Below are positions 37,082 through 46,077 of a stretch of DNA of 64,000 bases, in pieces. How positions within the stretch are numbered: the stretch's first letter is position 1; each line of letters opens with the position of its first letter. The stretch comes from Polyangium aurulentum (GTDB lineage Bacteria > Myxococcota_A > Polyangia > Polyangiales > Polyangiaceae). Under the pieces are notes generated by a model. That model did no database searches. It was given only the letters and a program-made list of their open reading frames with translations, and was not told the DNA's origin. Location of the stretch: the NCBI GenBank assembly GCA_945875545.1, contig CAMCKZ010000005.1, forward strand, positions 1-64,000, in the 5' to 3' direction. The translations under genes were made by a program, and so were the position numbers.

Positions 37082-39133
37082 TCAGGCCCCTCGACGGAAA
37101 AGGCCCGGGTCGAGACGAACACCTCGCGAGGCAAAATCCTGAAGAAATCTTGGTACAACACCCGTGGCTGCGAGGGTTGTGTCGGTACCGCCGAAGTCGA
37201 CGGCGGAAAAGAGATCGCGCGTGAGTACCTGTTTGCTGTCGCTGCCCGCAACCTCCGCAATGCGCGTGATGCGCGTCTTGGCGCTCAAAACATCGGACAG
37301 CTCGAAGGCTACGTCGAAGGCTTCTGCGACGATTTCGCGCGCTGCCTCCGGGCTGAGACCCGGGTTGCCCATGACGAGTTGCGCACTCGTACGGGCGAGC
37401 GCTTGACGCAGCGAAGGCGCGACCACGACGACGAGCATACCGCGTGCACCCGCCGTAATCGCGTCCAAAACCGGGACCACCGTTGCGGCAACGAGGGGCG
37501 CCACGATGATGCGATCAACGCGCAGCCGTAGTGCCGTTTGAATGACGCGGTCATCGCTCGATGGAACAACGACAACGTCGCGGAGCGAGCGAAGATCGGG
37601 CACTTCGATGCCGCCGACGAGGAGAATGCGTTCCCTGGAAAACTCCGAGGAAAACGCCGCAAGAAGCCGGGCACCTTCTGCGGCGGTGGGCGCCGAAATG
37701 AGAAGGTTCGCACGCACATGAATGCATGCTGCACCTATTTCTGCGAAGGACCGACCAAGGCCCGTTGCGGCGGCGAACGAGGCCAGATCGGCCGCGACGA
37801 AACGGCGCTTCGCCAGCGAGAATGTGGTTGTGGCGCACAGCGGCGACGAACACGCGGTGAGGTTCGTGCCACTGCGAAGTGCCCCCTCGAAGGTGCCCTC
37901 GCCGTCCGTCCACGGGAGCCCGCCCTCGCTCGCGATTCGTCGCAAGGCGTAGAGTAGCGCGCTGTCGCTGGCCACTGCCGGCGCGTCGGAGATCGAGCCG
38001 TCGTGGCGCAGTATGCTCAACACGCGACCCGCGGCACCGACGATTTCGACGACGTCGTCGTCGCGAAGCAGTGCCCCGAGAGCGCCGCCCTCCGTCGCTT
38101 CTTCGATGGCCCGGGACTCAAAATCCGGAGAGACCGTAAGAGGATCTTCGCTGCGCAAACGCACGACTTGCTCGCGCACAGCCTGCTCAAGCCGACGCCG
38201 CGTGGTTTCGTCCAAAGGCCGGCCATCGCGAAGGCCTGAGCGCCCGACGACGTCGAAGGCCCGTTCGACCACGATCGCGAGGGCGACCAACGACGTATCG
38301 GCGTCTTCACTCGTACGGGTGGCCTCGGGCATGCGCGGCGCGCGCGCGGAGTGCTTGGGGGCGCGCGCCGATTTGTCTGCGGGCGGCTGGGGGTAGGCAG
38401 ACATCGACGGGGGCGGCGAGGGAATCGAGGCGGCGAGCGGTGCCGCCGGATCCGCGGGCAACACCGTAGGCGCGGGCGGGGGCGGGGGCGCGGGGGGCGC
38501 GGGAGGCAACGTGGGGCGCGCCGGGGACAGGGGCGCGTGGTGGTGACCCGCGTGTGCAGGCAGCGGGGCTCCGGCGGGCGGCACTGCGGCTGCCACTTGG
38601 CCGAGCATGACCGTGGCACCGCGCGCAGCCCCCCGAGCCGGCGCGGCAGGAGGCGGCGGTGGGCTCGAGATGGGCCGTGGCGCGGCCACGGAGTCGGGGC
38701 GGGCCGTGTGGCGCACCGGGGCTGGGGCAAACTCGAAGGGCGGCGCGGGAAGCGGCGGCGGGGAAAAACCTCGGCTCGGGGTTGCGAGGGCTAGCGCTTC
38801 GGCGCTGGCCAAATCGATGGGAATTGGCGCGCCGGATCCGAGCGACGGCATCTCGACGCGCAGGACGAAATCGCCCACGTAAACCTTGTCGCCCTCGCGC
38901 AAAATGGTGGCGTTGGCGATTTTCTTGCCATTGACCCAGGTGCCGTTCGTGGACTTCAGGTCGCTCACGATGAAGCGGCCATCTTTCAGCGCAAGCTTCG
39001 CGTGTTGCTTCGAGACGTTGCCCTTGTCGAGACGAAGATCGACGCCCTGGGCTCGCCCGACGACCACTTCTCCCTGCACAAAGGTCTCGCGGCGCTCGGC
39101 ACCGCCTTTTTCGCTGATAACGATCGTAAACAT
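37082..39133 (-). CDS. FHA protein with CpaF-like domain lacking the P-loop
   Basis: 683 residues. Residues about 20-95 are a complete FHA domain (VVGRAQG, SKQHAKL, KSTNGTWVNG). Residues about 100-270 are Pro/Ala-rich. The C-terminal 400 residues follow a CpaF/TadA secretion ATPase: an N-domain like CpaF helices, then INLLISxx at about 476-490. Here the Walker A motif is replaced by ISAPTAAEGAR, with neither GKT nor Lys. The Walker B region (RILLVGGIEVPDL), the VDRIIVAPLV stretch and the GARGMLVVVVAPS region keep the hydrophobic frame but lose catalytic residues. A non-hydrolysing, phospho-regulated relative of CpaF is the best reading. Confidence 0.8.
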   Translation of the reverse strand: MFTIVISEKGGAERRETFVQGEVVVGRAQGVDLRLDKGNVSKQHAKLALKDGRFIVSDLKSTNGTWVNGKKIANATILREGDKVYVGDFVLRVEMPSLGSGAPIPIDLASAEALALATPSRGFSPPPLPAPPFEFAPAPVRHTARPDSVAAPRPISSPPPPPAAPARGAARGATVMLGQVAAAVPPAGAPLPAHAGHHHAPLSPARPTLPPAPPAPPPPPAPTVLPADPAAPLAASIPSPPPSMSAYPQPPADKSARAPKHSARAPRMPEATRTSEDADTSLVALAIVVERAFDVVGRSGLRDGRPLDETTRRRLEQAVREQVVRLRSEDPLTVSPDFESRAIEEATEGGALGALLRDDDVVEIVGAAGRVLSILRHDGSISDAPAVASDSALLYALRRIASEGGLPWTDGEGTFEGALRSGTNLTACSSPLCATTTFSLAKRRFVAADLASFAAATGLGRSFAEIGAACIHVRANLLISAPTAAEGARLLAAFSSEFSRERILLVGGIEVPDLRSLRDVVVVPSSDDRVIQTALRLRVDRIIVAPLVAATVVPVLDAITAGARGMLVVVVAPSLRQALARTSAQLVMGNPGLSPEAAREIVAEAFDVAFELSDVLSAKTRITRIAEVAGSDSKQVLTRDLFSAVDFGGTDTTLAATGVVPRFLQDFASRGVRLDPGLFRRGA

Positions 39134-39245
39134 GCGCCTCGCAGGGAACCAAACGGTCCCGATGCGCGATTGTGCGCGGTCGATGAGAAAAATGTCAACG
39201 ACTCGCAGCGCTCCGCGGCCGTTTCATGCGGTGGCGGGCCTGAAA

Positions 39246-39428
39246 CTACGCGGTATCGGAGTCGCGGCGGTCGTGTTCGCTGGCGACCATGCCGAGCAGC
39301 TCGCTCGCGAACGCAAGCACCTCACGCTCGCCAAAACCGCCCGCCAGCAATTCGCGGTAAAGCGAACGCGCGAGAATCGGCACCGCACGGGAGTCGGGAG
39401 AAGTCGCGGTCGTCGTTGTGCTGTTCAT
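39246..39428 (-). CDS. Small conserved-looking protein
   Basis: 60 residues from ATG 39428; a longer upstream frame is unlikely. The core ARSLYRELLAGGFGEREVLAFASELLGMV is one amphipathic helix pair with a Gly turn, preceded by a Thr/Ser-rich start and followed by an acidic tail. The regular helix pattern argues for a real gene, and I recall similar small proteins in other myxobacteria. It lies 112 bases upstream of the FHA/pseudo-CpaF gene on the same strand. Function unknown. Confidence 0.55.
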   Translation of the reverse strand: MNSTTTTATSPDSRAVPILARSLYRELLAGGFGEREVLAFASELLGMVASEHDRRDSDTA

Positions 39429-39728
39429 GGGTTTCCTGGCATCCCGGCGGGGGACACATGCCCAATGCAACGCTTACGCCATCGCTTTTTGCCGCTATTT
39501 TTCCGCTGTTTGTCCATGGCGACGCGCGAGGTGTGAAGGGATTCGCCCGCCCCACTGCGCAATTCTGTTCGCACCGTGGCTGTATGCGCACACCCCGCGG
39601 GGGGAGGCGGCGGGAGAAGCTCGTGCCTTTTTCCCCCCGAATGCCGAATTTCATTGACAGCCGTCAAATCTTCTTTCCGCACCGCGCTGGCTGACGAGCG
39701 GGGCCAACAATCGGCTACGCACAGGGCC
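39429..39728. other. Divergent intergenic region
   Basis: Three hundred bases between the small leftward gene and the rightward membrane protein gene. Short T-rich and G-rich tracts occur (a C/T-run near 39630, a G-run near 39600), but no convincing promoter pair, hairpin or gene was found. It should hold both promoters. Confidence 0.4.
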
Positions 39729-41081
39729 ATGTTCTCGCACCGGCACAGGCTTCGGGCGGCCCATGCGGCGGCCATCTACGTGCTCGCAACCGTCATCTTT
39801 GCCGTCTTTGCGGGGCGCGATCGCCTGCTGCACCACACGCCGTTCAACCACTACGCGCACCTTGCGGATGCTTGGCTCCACGGGCGGCAAGACCTCGCGC
39901 ACGGGTCGCCGGCTTACGCGCAGGGAAATGATTTCGCGGTGTTTGAGGGCAAGACGTTCATCAGCTTTCCGCCCTTTCCGGCGGTCCTGATGATGCCGTG
40001 GGTGGCCATCGCGGGCTCGCCGGAAAACTTTCTTGATGGGCGGTTTATCGTGATGCTCGCGGGGCTTGCCCCGGCCCTTCTGTTTCTTCTCCTGGAGGCC
40101 CTTCGCGACGACGGACGGAGCTCCCGCGGGACCATCGGTAATGCAGCTTTTTCGTTGCTGTTCGCGTTCGGAACCGTGTTCTTTTTCACCGCTGTTCAGG
40201 GCACCGTTTGGTTCGCCGCGCACGTGGTTGGCGTTGTACTCTGCATCCTTTTTCTCCTCGCGAGCCTGGGAGGTCGCCGCCCCCTCCTCGCCGGCGTTGC
40301 GTTGGCCTGCGCGTGGGCCACGCGGCCGGGCCTCCTGCTGTACGCGCCATTCTTTTTCTACGAGCTGCTCCGCGAACCCGGCGACGACGCCGACGAAACG
40401 CAGTCGTGGGGAACGAGCGCCGCGGCCGCCCTTCGCAAGGGGCTGCGGCGCAAACGTGTTTGGGTGCACGCGGCCCTGTTCGCCATACCCGTAACGCTCT
40501 CGTTCGCGCTCGCCTCCTGGTCGAACTTTACGCGCTTCCACAACCCGAGCCCCTTTGCATTTGGCCACGAACACCTCACCGTCGTGTGGCATGAGCGCAT
40601 CGCTCGCTGGGGTCTGTTCGGGTACCATTACCTCGGAAAAAATCTGGGCATTTTCCTTTCGAGCCTGCCGTGGATTTCCGCAAAAACCGCCTCGCCGACC
40701 GAGGCCGTTTTTCGCGTGAACGAGCACGGCCTCGCGCTCTGGTTCACGACGCCGCTCTATTTTTGGCTTTTCGCTTCGCGACGCAAACAGCCGATCTCGG
40801 TGGTGCTCGCGCTTATCGCCCTCGGGCCGTGCGTCCTTGACTTGCTTTACCAAAACAGCGGATGGCGCCAGTTTGGCTACCGCTTTTCGAGCGATTACGC
40901 GGTTCCGCTCTTCTTGTTACTGGCCACAAGCCACCTCCGCCTGCGCCGCGTTCCCGTGCTGATGGCCTGCGTTTGGGCTATCGGGTGGAACGCTTGGGGC
41001 GCGTGGACGTTTGATCGCGTAGCGTATGACCATTACTACTTTCGAGATGGGTCACAAACGGTCGTTTACCAGCCCGATTAA
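39729..41081 (+). CDS. Polytopic membrane protein, glycosyltransferase-C-like
   Basis: 450 residues from ATG 39729. About ten hydrophobic helices. The first external loop has an aromatic and acidic stretch (HYAHLADAWLHGRQDL) reminiscent of the DxD/DE-containing loop of ArnT/PMT-type GT-C glycosyltransferases, and later segments (WATRPGLLLYAPFFFYEL, YRFSSDYAVPLFLLLA) fit that fold. The donor would be a polyprenyl-phospho-sugar, but no diagnostic residue was confirmed. Alone between divergent and convergent neighbours. Confidence 0.7.
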   Translation: MFSHRHRLRAAHAAAIYVLATVIFAVFAGRDRLLHHTPFNHYAHLADAWLHGRQDLAHGSPAYAQGNDFAVFEGKTFISFPPFPAVLMMPWVAIAGSPENFLDGRFIVMLAGLAPALLFLLLEALRDDGRSSRGTIGNAAFSLLFAFGTVFFFTAVQGTVWFAAHVVGVVLCILFLLASLGGRRPLLAGVALACAWATRPGLLLYAPFFFYELLREPGDDADETQSWGTSAAAALRKGLRRKRVWVHAALFAIPVTLSFALASWSNFTRFHNPSPFAFGHEHLTVVWHERIARWGLFGYHYLGKNLGIFLSSLPWISAKTASPTEAVFRVNEHGLALWFTTPLYFWLFASRRKQPISVVLALIALGPCVLDLLYQNSGWRQFGYRFSSDYAVPLFLLLATSHLRLRRVPVLMACVWAIGWNAWGAWTFDRVAYDHYYFRDGSQTVVYQPD

Positions 41082-41161
41082 CGTATTTCTATGTACGTAG
41101 TATTGTCACCGTATGACGCGCGCATAGGCCCCGTTTTCTATGGCGGCCGGACCATCGAAAC

Positions 41162-41905
41162 TTAGCGGGAGGCGCGGGCGATGGTGACCTTCGTCATCGT
41201 CACGTGGTCCGTAGGGCGCTCGCGCTGCGATGGCACCGTGGCGATGGCATGAACGACGTCGATCTGTTTGCACTCGCCAAAAATCGAGTAGCCGCCGTCG
41301 AGGTGCGGCGTCACTCCATCGGTGATAAAAAACTGCGAGCTGTTGGTGTTGGGCCCGTGATTGGCCATGCACATGAGCCCCGCGCGATCGTGCTTCGCGC
41401 CCGGCCACACCTCGTCGATGAACTCGTAACCCGCATCCCCGCTGCCGTCGCCGTTTTGGTCGCCGCCCTGGATGACGAAGCCCGGAATGACACGATGAAA
41501 CTTGAGCCCGTCGTAGAACGGCCTCGTGACCCACGGGCCGCCGCGCCCCTGCTTCCACTTGCGCGTGCCGCGAGCCAGACCCACAAAATTGGCGACGGTG
41601 ACCGGGGCCTTGTCTTCGAAAAGTGTGCACGTCAGCGTGCCCTTCGTGGTCTCGATTGTGGCCGTTAGAGGCCCGCTGCCCTCCACGCCCTGCGTCGCCG
41701 ATGCCAGCGTAAACACTGGTGAATCTCCTTCACTTCCGCGAGACGCGAGCACCAGCGGTCCCTCGCTCTTTTCGGGTTCGCTCGGCGGCCGCTTGCAACC
41801 CGAGGCGACGAATCCGGCGCAGGCCAGCGCCGCCCAGGCCCATGAAGCACAGGCCCATGAAAAAGAAGAGACACGCGAGAACTTTGTGAAGCGGATCGAA
41901 CGCAT
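41162..41905 (-). CDS. Lipoprotein cyclophilin (peptidyl-prolyl isomerase)
   Basis: 247 residues. Lipobox VASGC, then a linker, then a cyclophilin domain with YDGLKFHRVIPGFVIQGGD, containing the catalytic Arg, and ANHGPNTNSSQFFIT. It catalyses prolyl cis/trans isomerisation outside the inner membrane, helping envelope proteins fold. The signal region contains a short nucleotide duplication (AGGCCCATGAA twice). The C-terminal part follows the compact bacterial cyclophilin pattern. Leftward, 48 bases after the DUF192 gene. Confidence 0.92.
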   Translation of the reverse strand: MRSIRFTKFSRVSSFSWACASWAWAALACAGFVASGCKRPPSEPEKSEGPLVLASRGSEGDSPVFTLASATQGVEGSGPLTATIETTKGTLTCTLFEDKAPVTVANFVGLARGTRKWKQGRGGPWVTRPFYDGLKFHRVIPGFVIQGGDQNGDGSGDAGYEFIDEVWPGAKHDRAGLMCMANHGPNTNSSQFFITDGVTPHLDGGYSIFGECKQIDVVHAIATVPSQRERPTDHVTMTKVTIARASR

Positions 41906-41953
41906 GGCCGCTGCATAGCCGCCTTCGCTCCCGGGCAGAAGCGCGGGGTGGCG

Positions 41954-42655
41954 TTAGTTGCTCAGATTGATCCGCATGCCAGGCCGCAAACCGTGGCGAC
42001 GGGACCAGCCCCCGGGCACTTCGAGCACGTAGCGCGACGGACACGAAACCTGCCGCGGCTCGTCGCTCAACGGGTGCGCACTTTCGGCAATCCCCACCAC
42101 GGTGCCATCGGAAGCCAGGAAGGCTATGTCCAAAGATATGCATGTATCATGCATCCAAAATGCGTGAGGCCCTTCGGCTTCAAGATCGAAGACCATGCCT
42201 TCGTTTTCACCAAGACGCTTTCGGTACATCAGCCCCTGTTCGCGCTCCGCGTCGCTCAAGGCCCATTCGACAACCAGGCTCTCCCCGGCCACCGCCAAGG
42301 GCGCGGAGCGAAAACGGCGGACTGGCGACGGCTCGCTCGGGCACCGCGCATCTGCGACGGGCGGCGGCGTCACGGGCGGCTCGGGGGTGAGGGCAGTAAG
42401 ACAGCGCTGCGGCGTCGAAACCTTCGCCGCGGGGCTGCCAGCGGCCTTAGTCGCGGCCTTGGTCGCAGTCAGAGGCTCCGGCGGAGGGGCCTTGCAGCCG
42501 AGGACCAGAACGGCGAGCAGCGTGGCAAGCCGTGGCAGCCGCGGTGACGGAGAAAATCGAACCAAGGCGAAAGCCGCTGGCACTGGCGCTGCTGGCGCTG
42601 GCACTGGCACTGGCACTGGCGCTGGCGAACGGATTTTTCCGGCCCTTGCCGTCAC
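41954..42655 (-). CDS. DUF192 lipoprotein
   Basis: 233 residues from GTG 42655, which overlaps the upstream HMG-CoA lyase stop as GTGA. The first 30 residues contain a Pro/Val/Ala repeat encoded by ACTGGC-type hexamers, then a signal with lipobox VLGC. The DUF192 domain is clear: QGLMYRKRL, GMVFDLEAEGPHAFWMHDTCISLDIAFLASDG. DUF192 proteins are small, often secreted and of unknown function. The long N-terminus before the signal is odd; a later TTG start (about residue 32) would give a more normal signal peptide. Confidence 0.85.
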   Translation of the reverse strand: MTARAGKIRSPAPVPVPVPAPAAPVPAAFALVRFSPSPRLPRLATLLAVLVLGCKAPPPEPLTATKAATKAAGSPAAKVSTPQRCLTALTPEPPVTPPPVADARCPSEPSPVRRFRSAPLAVAGESLVVEWALSDAEREQGLMYRKRLGENEGMVFDLEAEGPHAFWMHDTCISLDIAFLASDGTVVGIAESAHPLSDEPRQVSCPSRYVLEVPGGWSRRHGLRPGMRINLSN

Positions 42656-43572
42656 GCGCGAAGGCCCCGAATGCCCGCCTGGTGGACCTTGCCGGGAAGG
42701 ACTCGACCCACAAGACTCTCGGCGACCCGGCCCGCCTCCACGATCTTTTCGAGGTCGATGCCCGTGCCCACACCCATTCCAGCTAGCATATAGACGAGGT
42801 CTTCTGTGGCTAGGTTACCGGCTGCGCCTGGGGCATACGGGCAACCGCCCATGCCGCCGACGGAAGAATCAAAGTCTCGGACACCCATTTCGAGGCCCAC
42901 GAGAACGTTCGCCAACGCCGTTCCTCGGGTGTCGTGCATGTGGAGCGCGAGCTGCGGAACTTGAAACTCGCGGAACATGAGAGCCAGGAGGTCGCGCGTT
43001 TGCCGGGGTGTGCCGCAGCCGATCGTGTCGCCGAGGGACACCTGGTAACAGCCTTGCGCCAAGAGGGACCGGGCCACATCGACGACACTTCCTGGGTCAA
43101 TCGCGCCTTCGTAGGGGCAACCCCACGCGGTCGACACATAGCCTCGCACGCGAAGGCCACTGGCGAGGGCCGGCGCGATGACCTCGTGAAAAGCCTCCAG
43201 GGTCTTGGCGACGGACTTGTTCACGTTGCGCAGATTGTGCGTCTCACTCGCGCTGATAAAAACCGCGATTTCCTCGATGCCCACGGCGCGCGCGCGCTCA
43301 AGACCGCGAGCGTTGGGGCACAGCGCACTCCACATCACGCCGGGCGGCCGCGACACGTGGCGGGAAACTTCGTCGGCGTCGGCGAGTTGCGGAATCCACT
43401 TGGGCGACACAAAACTCGTGAGCTCAATGCGCTTTAGCCCGGCGTTTGCGAGAGCATCGGCGAGGCGGAGTTTGTCTCGCAAAATGACCGTCGCGCGCTC
43501 GTTCTGGAGGCCATCGCGAAGCGACACTTCGTAGAGCGAGACTTCCGCCGGGAGCGACTCAAAAAGGCCCAC
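42652..43572 (-). CDS. mvaB: Hydroxymethylglutaryl-CoA lyase
   Basis: 306 residues from GTG 43572, two bases after the purF stop (TTG 43578 would overlap it). HMGL-like TIM barrel: EVSLRDGLQNE (metal Asp; Pro of the usual SPRDG is Leu), ELTSFVSPKWIPQLADA, SASETHN, YVSTAWGCPYEG, HMHDTRGTAL and GGMGGCPYAPGAAGN with the catalytic Cys. It cleaves HMG-CoA to acetoacetate and acetyl-CoA in leucine degradation or ketone metabolism. Co-oriented with purF and DUF192 with overlapping or abutting ends. Confidence 0.93.
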   Translation of the reverse strand: MGLFESLPAEVSLYEVSLRDGLQNERATVILRDKLRLADALANAGLKRIELTSFVSPKWIPQLADADEVSRHVSRPPGVMWSALCPNARGLERARAVGIEEIAVFISASETHNLRNVNKSVAKTLEAFHEVIAPALASGLRVRGYVSTAWGCPYEGAIDPGSVVDVARSLLAQGCYQVSLGDTIGCGTPRQTRDLLALMFREFQVPQLALHMHDTRGTALANVLVGLEMGVRDFDSSVGGMGGCPYAPGAAGNLATEDLVYMLAGMGVGTGIDLEKIVEAGRVAESLVGRVLPGKVHQAGIRGLRA

Positions 43573-43574
43573 GT

Positions 43575-45062
43575 TCAATCGGCCATTCGGATGGAGAACG
43601 AGTTGCGTTCGGCGCGGTTCATGCCGTCGAACGAGATGGGGTAATCGCCGCTGAAGCAAGCGTGGCAAAAAGACGCCTTGTCTCCGCTGCCCGCCACGGA
43701 CTCCAACATTCCGTCGAGCGAGAGGTAGCCGATGGTGTCGGCGGTCACGTAGCGCGCGATTTCTTCCACCGTGTGACTTGACGCAATGAGCTCGCGGCGG
43801 GTCGGGGTGTCGATACCGTAGTAACACGGCCATTGGGTTGGCGGGCTGGCAATTCGCAGGTGAACCTCTCGCGCACCCGCGTCGCGGATCATCTTCACAA
43901 TCTTGCGTGAGGTCGTGCCGCGAACGATGGAGTCGTCGATCACGACCACGCGCTTGCCGCGAAGAACGCCTTCGACGGGGTTCAATTTAAGGCGCACGCC
44001 GAAGTGGCGAATCGACTGCTGCGGCTCGATAAACGTGCGGCCCACGTAGTGGCTGCGAATAAGCCCGAGCTCGAAGGGAATGCCCCGCTCCTTCGCGTAG
44101 CCCAACGCGGACGGCACGCCGCTGTCGGGCACGGGAATCACGACGTCGGCGTCGATGGGATGCTCGATCGCGAGGCGGGCACCGAGACTCTTACGAACTT
44201 CGTAAACGCTGCGACCACCAAGCTGCGAATCAGGGCGTGCAAAGTACACGTGTTCAAAAACGCAGGCGCGACGAGGAGCGGGCTTAAACGGCCGAATGGT
44301 GCGAATGCCCGTGTTGTCGATGATGAGCATTTCTCCAGGCTCGACATCGCGCAAGTACTCCGCGCCAATGAGGTCAAAGGCCGTCGGTTCGCTCGCAAGA
44401 ACGTGGGCATCTTTGGGCCCGGGGAGCATGCCGAGGCACAGCGGACGAATGCCCATCGGATCGCGCGCCGCAATCAGCGTGCCTTCGTTCATGAAGACAA
44501 TCGACCACGCGCCCTCAACGTGATTGAGCGCCTCCGCGATGCGGTCTTCGAAGGAGACCTCTTTGCTCATCGCCACCAAATGCAGAAGCACCTCGGTGTC
44601 GCTCGACGACTGAAAAATGCTCCCGCGCTCTTCAAGATTTTGGCGAAGCTGTTCGGCATTCGTGAGGTTGCCGTTGTGGGCCACAGCGAGCGCCCCACGC
44701 GAATAATTGATGGCAAAAGGCTGCGCGTTCTTCAGGTGAGAGCCGCCAGCGGTGCTGTAGCGCACATGCCCAATCGCCAAGCGCCCGGGCAGCTTTGCGA
44801 GCTGCTCCGAACTGAATGCATCTTGCACCAGCCCCATTGAACGATGCGCGTAGAGCTGTTGGCCGTCGCTCGTCACGATGCCCGCCGACTCTTGCCCGCG
44901 ATGCTGAAGAGCGTGCAACCCCAGGTACGCGAGATTGGCTGCCTCGGTGTGCCCGAATATCGCGAAGACACCGCACTCGTCGCGGAAGTGATCGTCGCTC
45001 GGATCGAACGCCGTCGTGGTGGGAAGTTGAGCCGGGTCGAGGATAACGAGGTTACGGCGCAT
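43575..45062 (-). CDS. purF: Amidophosphoribosyltransferase
   Basis: 495 residues from ATG 45062. Glutaminase domain begins after a 29-residue propeptide, with catalytic Cys30 in [11 protein letters not shown]. Then [23 protein letters not shown], the PRPP-binding [17 protein letters not shown], and C-terminal Cys residues (SFCHACFSG) of the iron-sulfur type seen in the Bacillus-like class. First step of purine synthesis: PRPP plus glutamine to phosphoribosylamine. The propeptide is longer than in B. subtilis. Confidence 0.97.
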   Translation of the reverse strand: MRRNLVILDPAQLPTTTAFDPSDDHFRDECGVFAIFGHTEAANLAYLGLHALQHRGQESAGIVTSDGQQLYAHRSMGLVQDAFSSEQLAKLPGRLAIGHVRYSTAGGSHLKNAQPFAINYSRGALAVAHNGNLTNAEQLRQNLEERGSIFQSSSDTEVLLHLVAMSKEVSFEDRIAEALNHVEGAWSIVFMNEGTLIAARDPMGIRPLCLGMLPGPKDAHVLASEPTAFDLIGAEYLRDVEPGEMLIIDNTGIRTIRPFKPAPRRACVFEHVYFARPDSQLGGRSVYEVRKSLGARLAIEHPIDADVVIPVPDSGVPSALGYAKERGIPFELGLIRSHYVGRTFIEPQQSIRHFGVRLKLNPVEGVLRGKRVVVIDDSIVRGTTSRKIVKMIRDAGAREVHLRIASPPTQWPCYYGIDTPTRRELIASSHTVEEIARYVTADTIGYLSLDGMLESVAGSGDKASFCHACFSGDYPISFDGMNRAERNSFSIRMAD

Positions 45063-45218
45063 GCGCGCTGCGTAGCCCCGGGAGAAGCGAATCGCTAGAA
45101 CGCTTTTCATGCGCGACGAAAGGACCGGCAGCCGCGCGGAACACGCCGCGCGACGTAGGTGCCGCAAAACCCTCGTATCGTCTTGATAAGACAGGTTTTT
45201 CGACCGCGAAAAGCGCGT

Positions 45219-46061
45219 TTACTGGCAGCTGCGCGTGGTCTGGTTGCACGTCGTCGAGCCCGCGTCGGTCACGGCACCACACGCGAGGCCGTTGGACCCC
45301 GCCGCGCCGCAGTACGCGCACGTGCCCACGCCGCCATCGAGATTGATGCAGACTGCAAGTTGACGCGGGTTCGTCAAGCCGCAATCGGAGCCCGTGGTGC
45401 AGGTCTTGGTCATGGGCGGGCACGCGCCGCCATCGGCGACGTCCGAGCACGTGAGGCTGCTGCCGAAGGGCGGCGAGAAGGTTGCACACGACGTGGCCTT
45501 GCCCGCGCACGACGTTCCGCCGCACGTGACGACGCAGCGCTTGGTGTCGTCGCATGACTGTTGCGCGGCGACGCAGCCCTCTTGGCAATTGCGCACCGCG
45601 ACGCGCCCGCACGCGTACTTGCCTCCGCTGGCGAAACAAAGGTTGTCGGCGCCGCACGCCGCGCCACTCGCGCTGTCGCAGGTTCCGCAGGAAACCGTGC
45701 GGCTCGCTCCGCAACGATCGGTGACGACGACATCGCCGCAATTGAGGTTCTTATCTGTGCACTCGCGCGCAAGCAGGGCTGCGTCCGTTTCCGGCGCGCA
45801 GGCCTCCGCGGTATCGCCTGCGTCGACCGCGGCGTCGACCGCGGTATCGCCTGCGTCGACCGCAGCGTCGACCGCGGCGTCGAGCTCTGGGCCCGCATCG
45901 ACCGCGGCGTCGAGCTCTGGGCCCGCGTCGTCGACCAGCGTTGCAGGATCGACGCCGATATCGGCCTCCACAGGTTCAATCGATTGGCACGCCGCGAACG
46001 CCCCTCCAGCAGTGACCGCGACGAGCGAGAGCAGCGTAGGCAGGGAGAGCTTCATGACCAT
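45219..46061 (-). CDS. Cys-rich lipoprotein with Asp/Ala repeat linker
   Basis: 280 residues. Signal peptide ending in AFAAC, then a linker of repeated DAAVDAGD-type units encoded by tandem GTCGAC-rich repeats at about 45820-45935, then a Cys-rich domain with about twenty Cys (NCGDVVV, SCGTCDS, CGADNLC, TCGGTSCAG). The Cys spacing resembles secreted myxobacterial surface proteins of no named family. Probably cell-surface exposed and disulphide-stabilised. Function unknown. Confidence 0.75.
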   Translation of the reverse strand: MVMKLSLPTLLSLVAVTAGGAFAACQSIEPVEADIGVDPATLVDDAGPELDAAVDAGPELDAAVDAAVDAGDTAVDAAVDAGDTAEACAPETDAALLARECTDKNLNCGDVVVTDRCGASRTVSCGTCDSASGAACGADNLCFASGGKYACGRVAVRNCQEGCVAAQQSCDDTKRCVVTCGGTSCAGKATSCATFSPPFGSSLTCSDVADGGACPPMTKTCTTGSDCGLTNPRQLAVCINLDGGVGTCAYCGAAGSNGLACGAVTDAGSTTCNQTTRSCQ

Positions 46062-46077
46062 TGTGCGTAGTAAACCA

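Noticed and set aside
5664-42790. ATAGAC and TACGTA as specific binding motifs
   Set aside because: A rough count of each is close to what base composition alone predicts; only the clustering of TA-rich sequence, not these words, is unusual.
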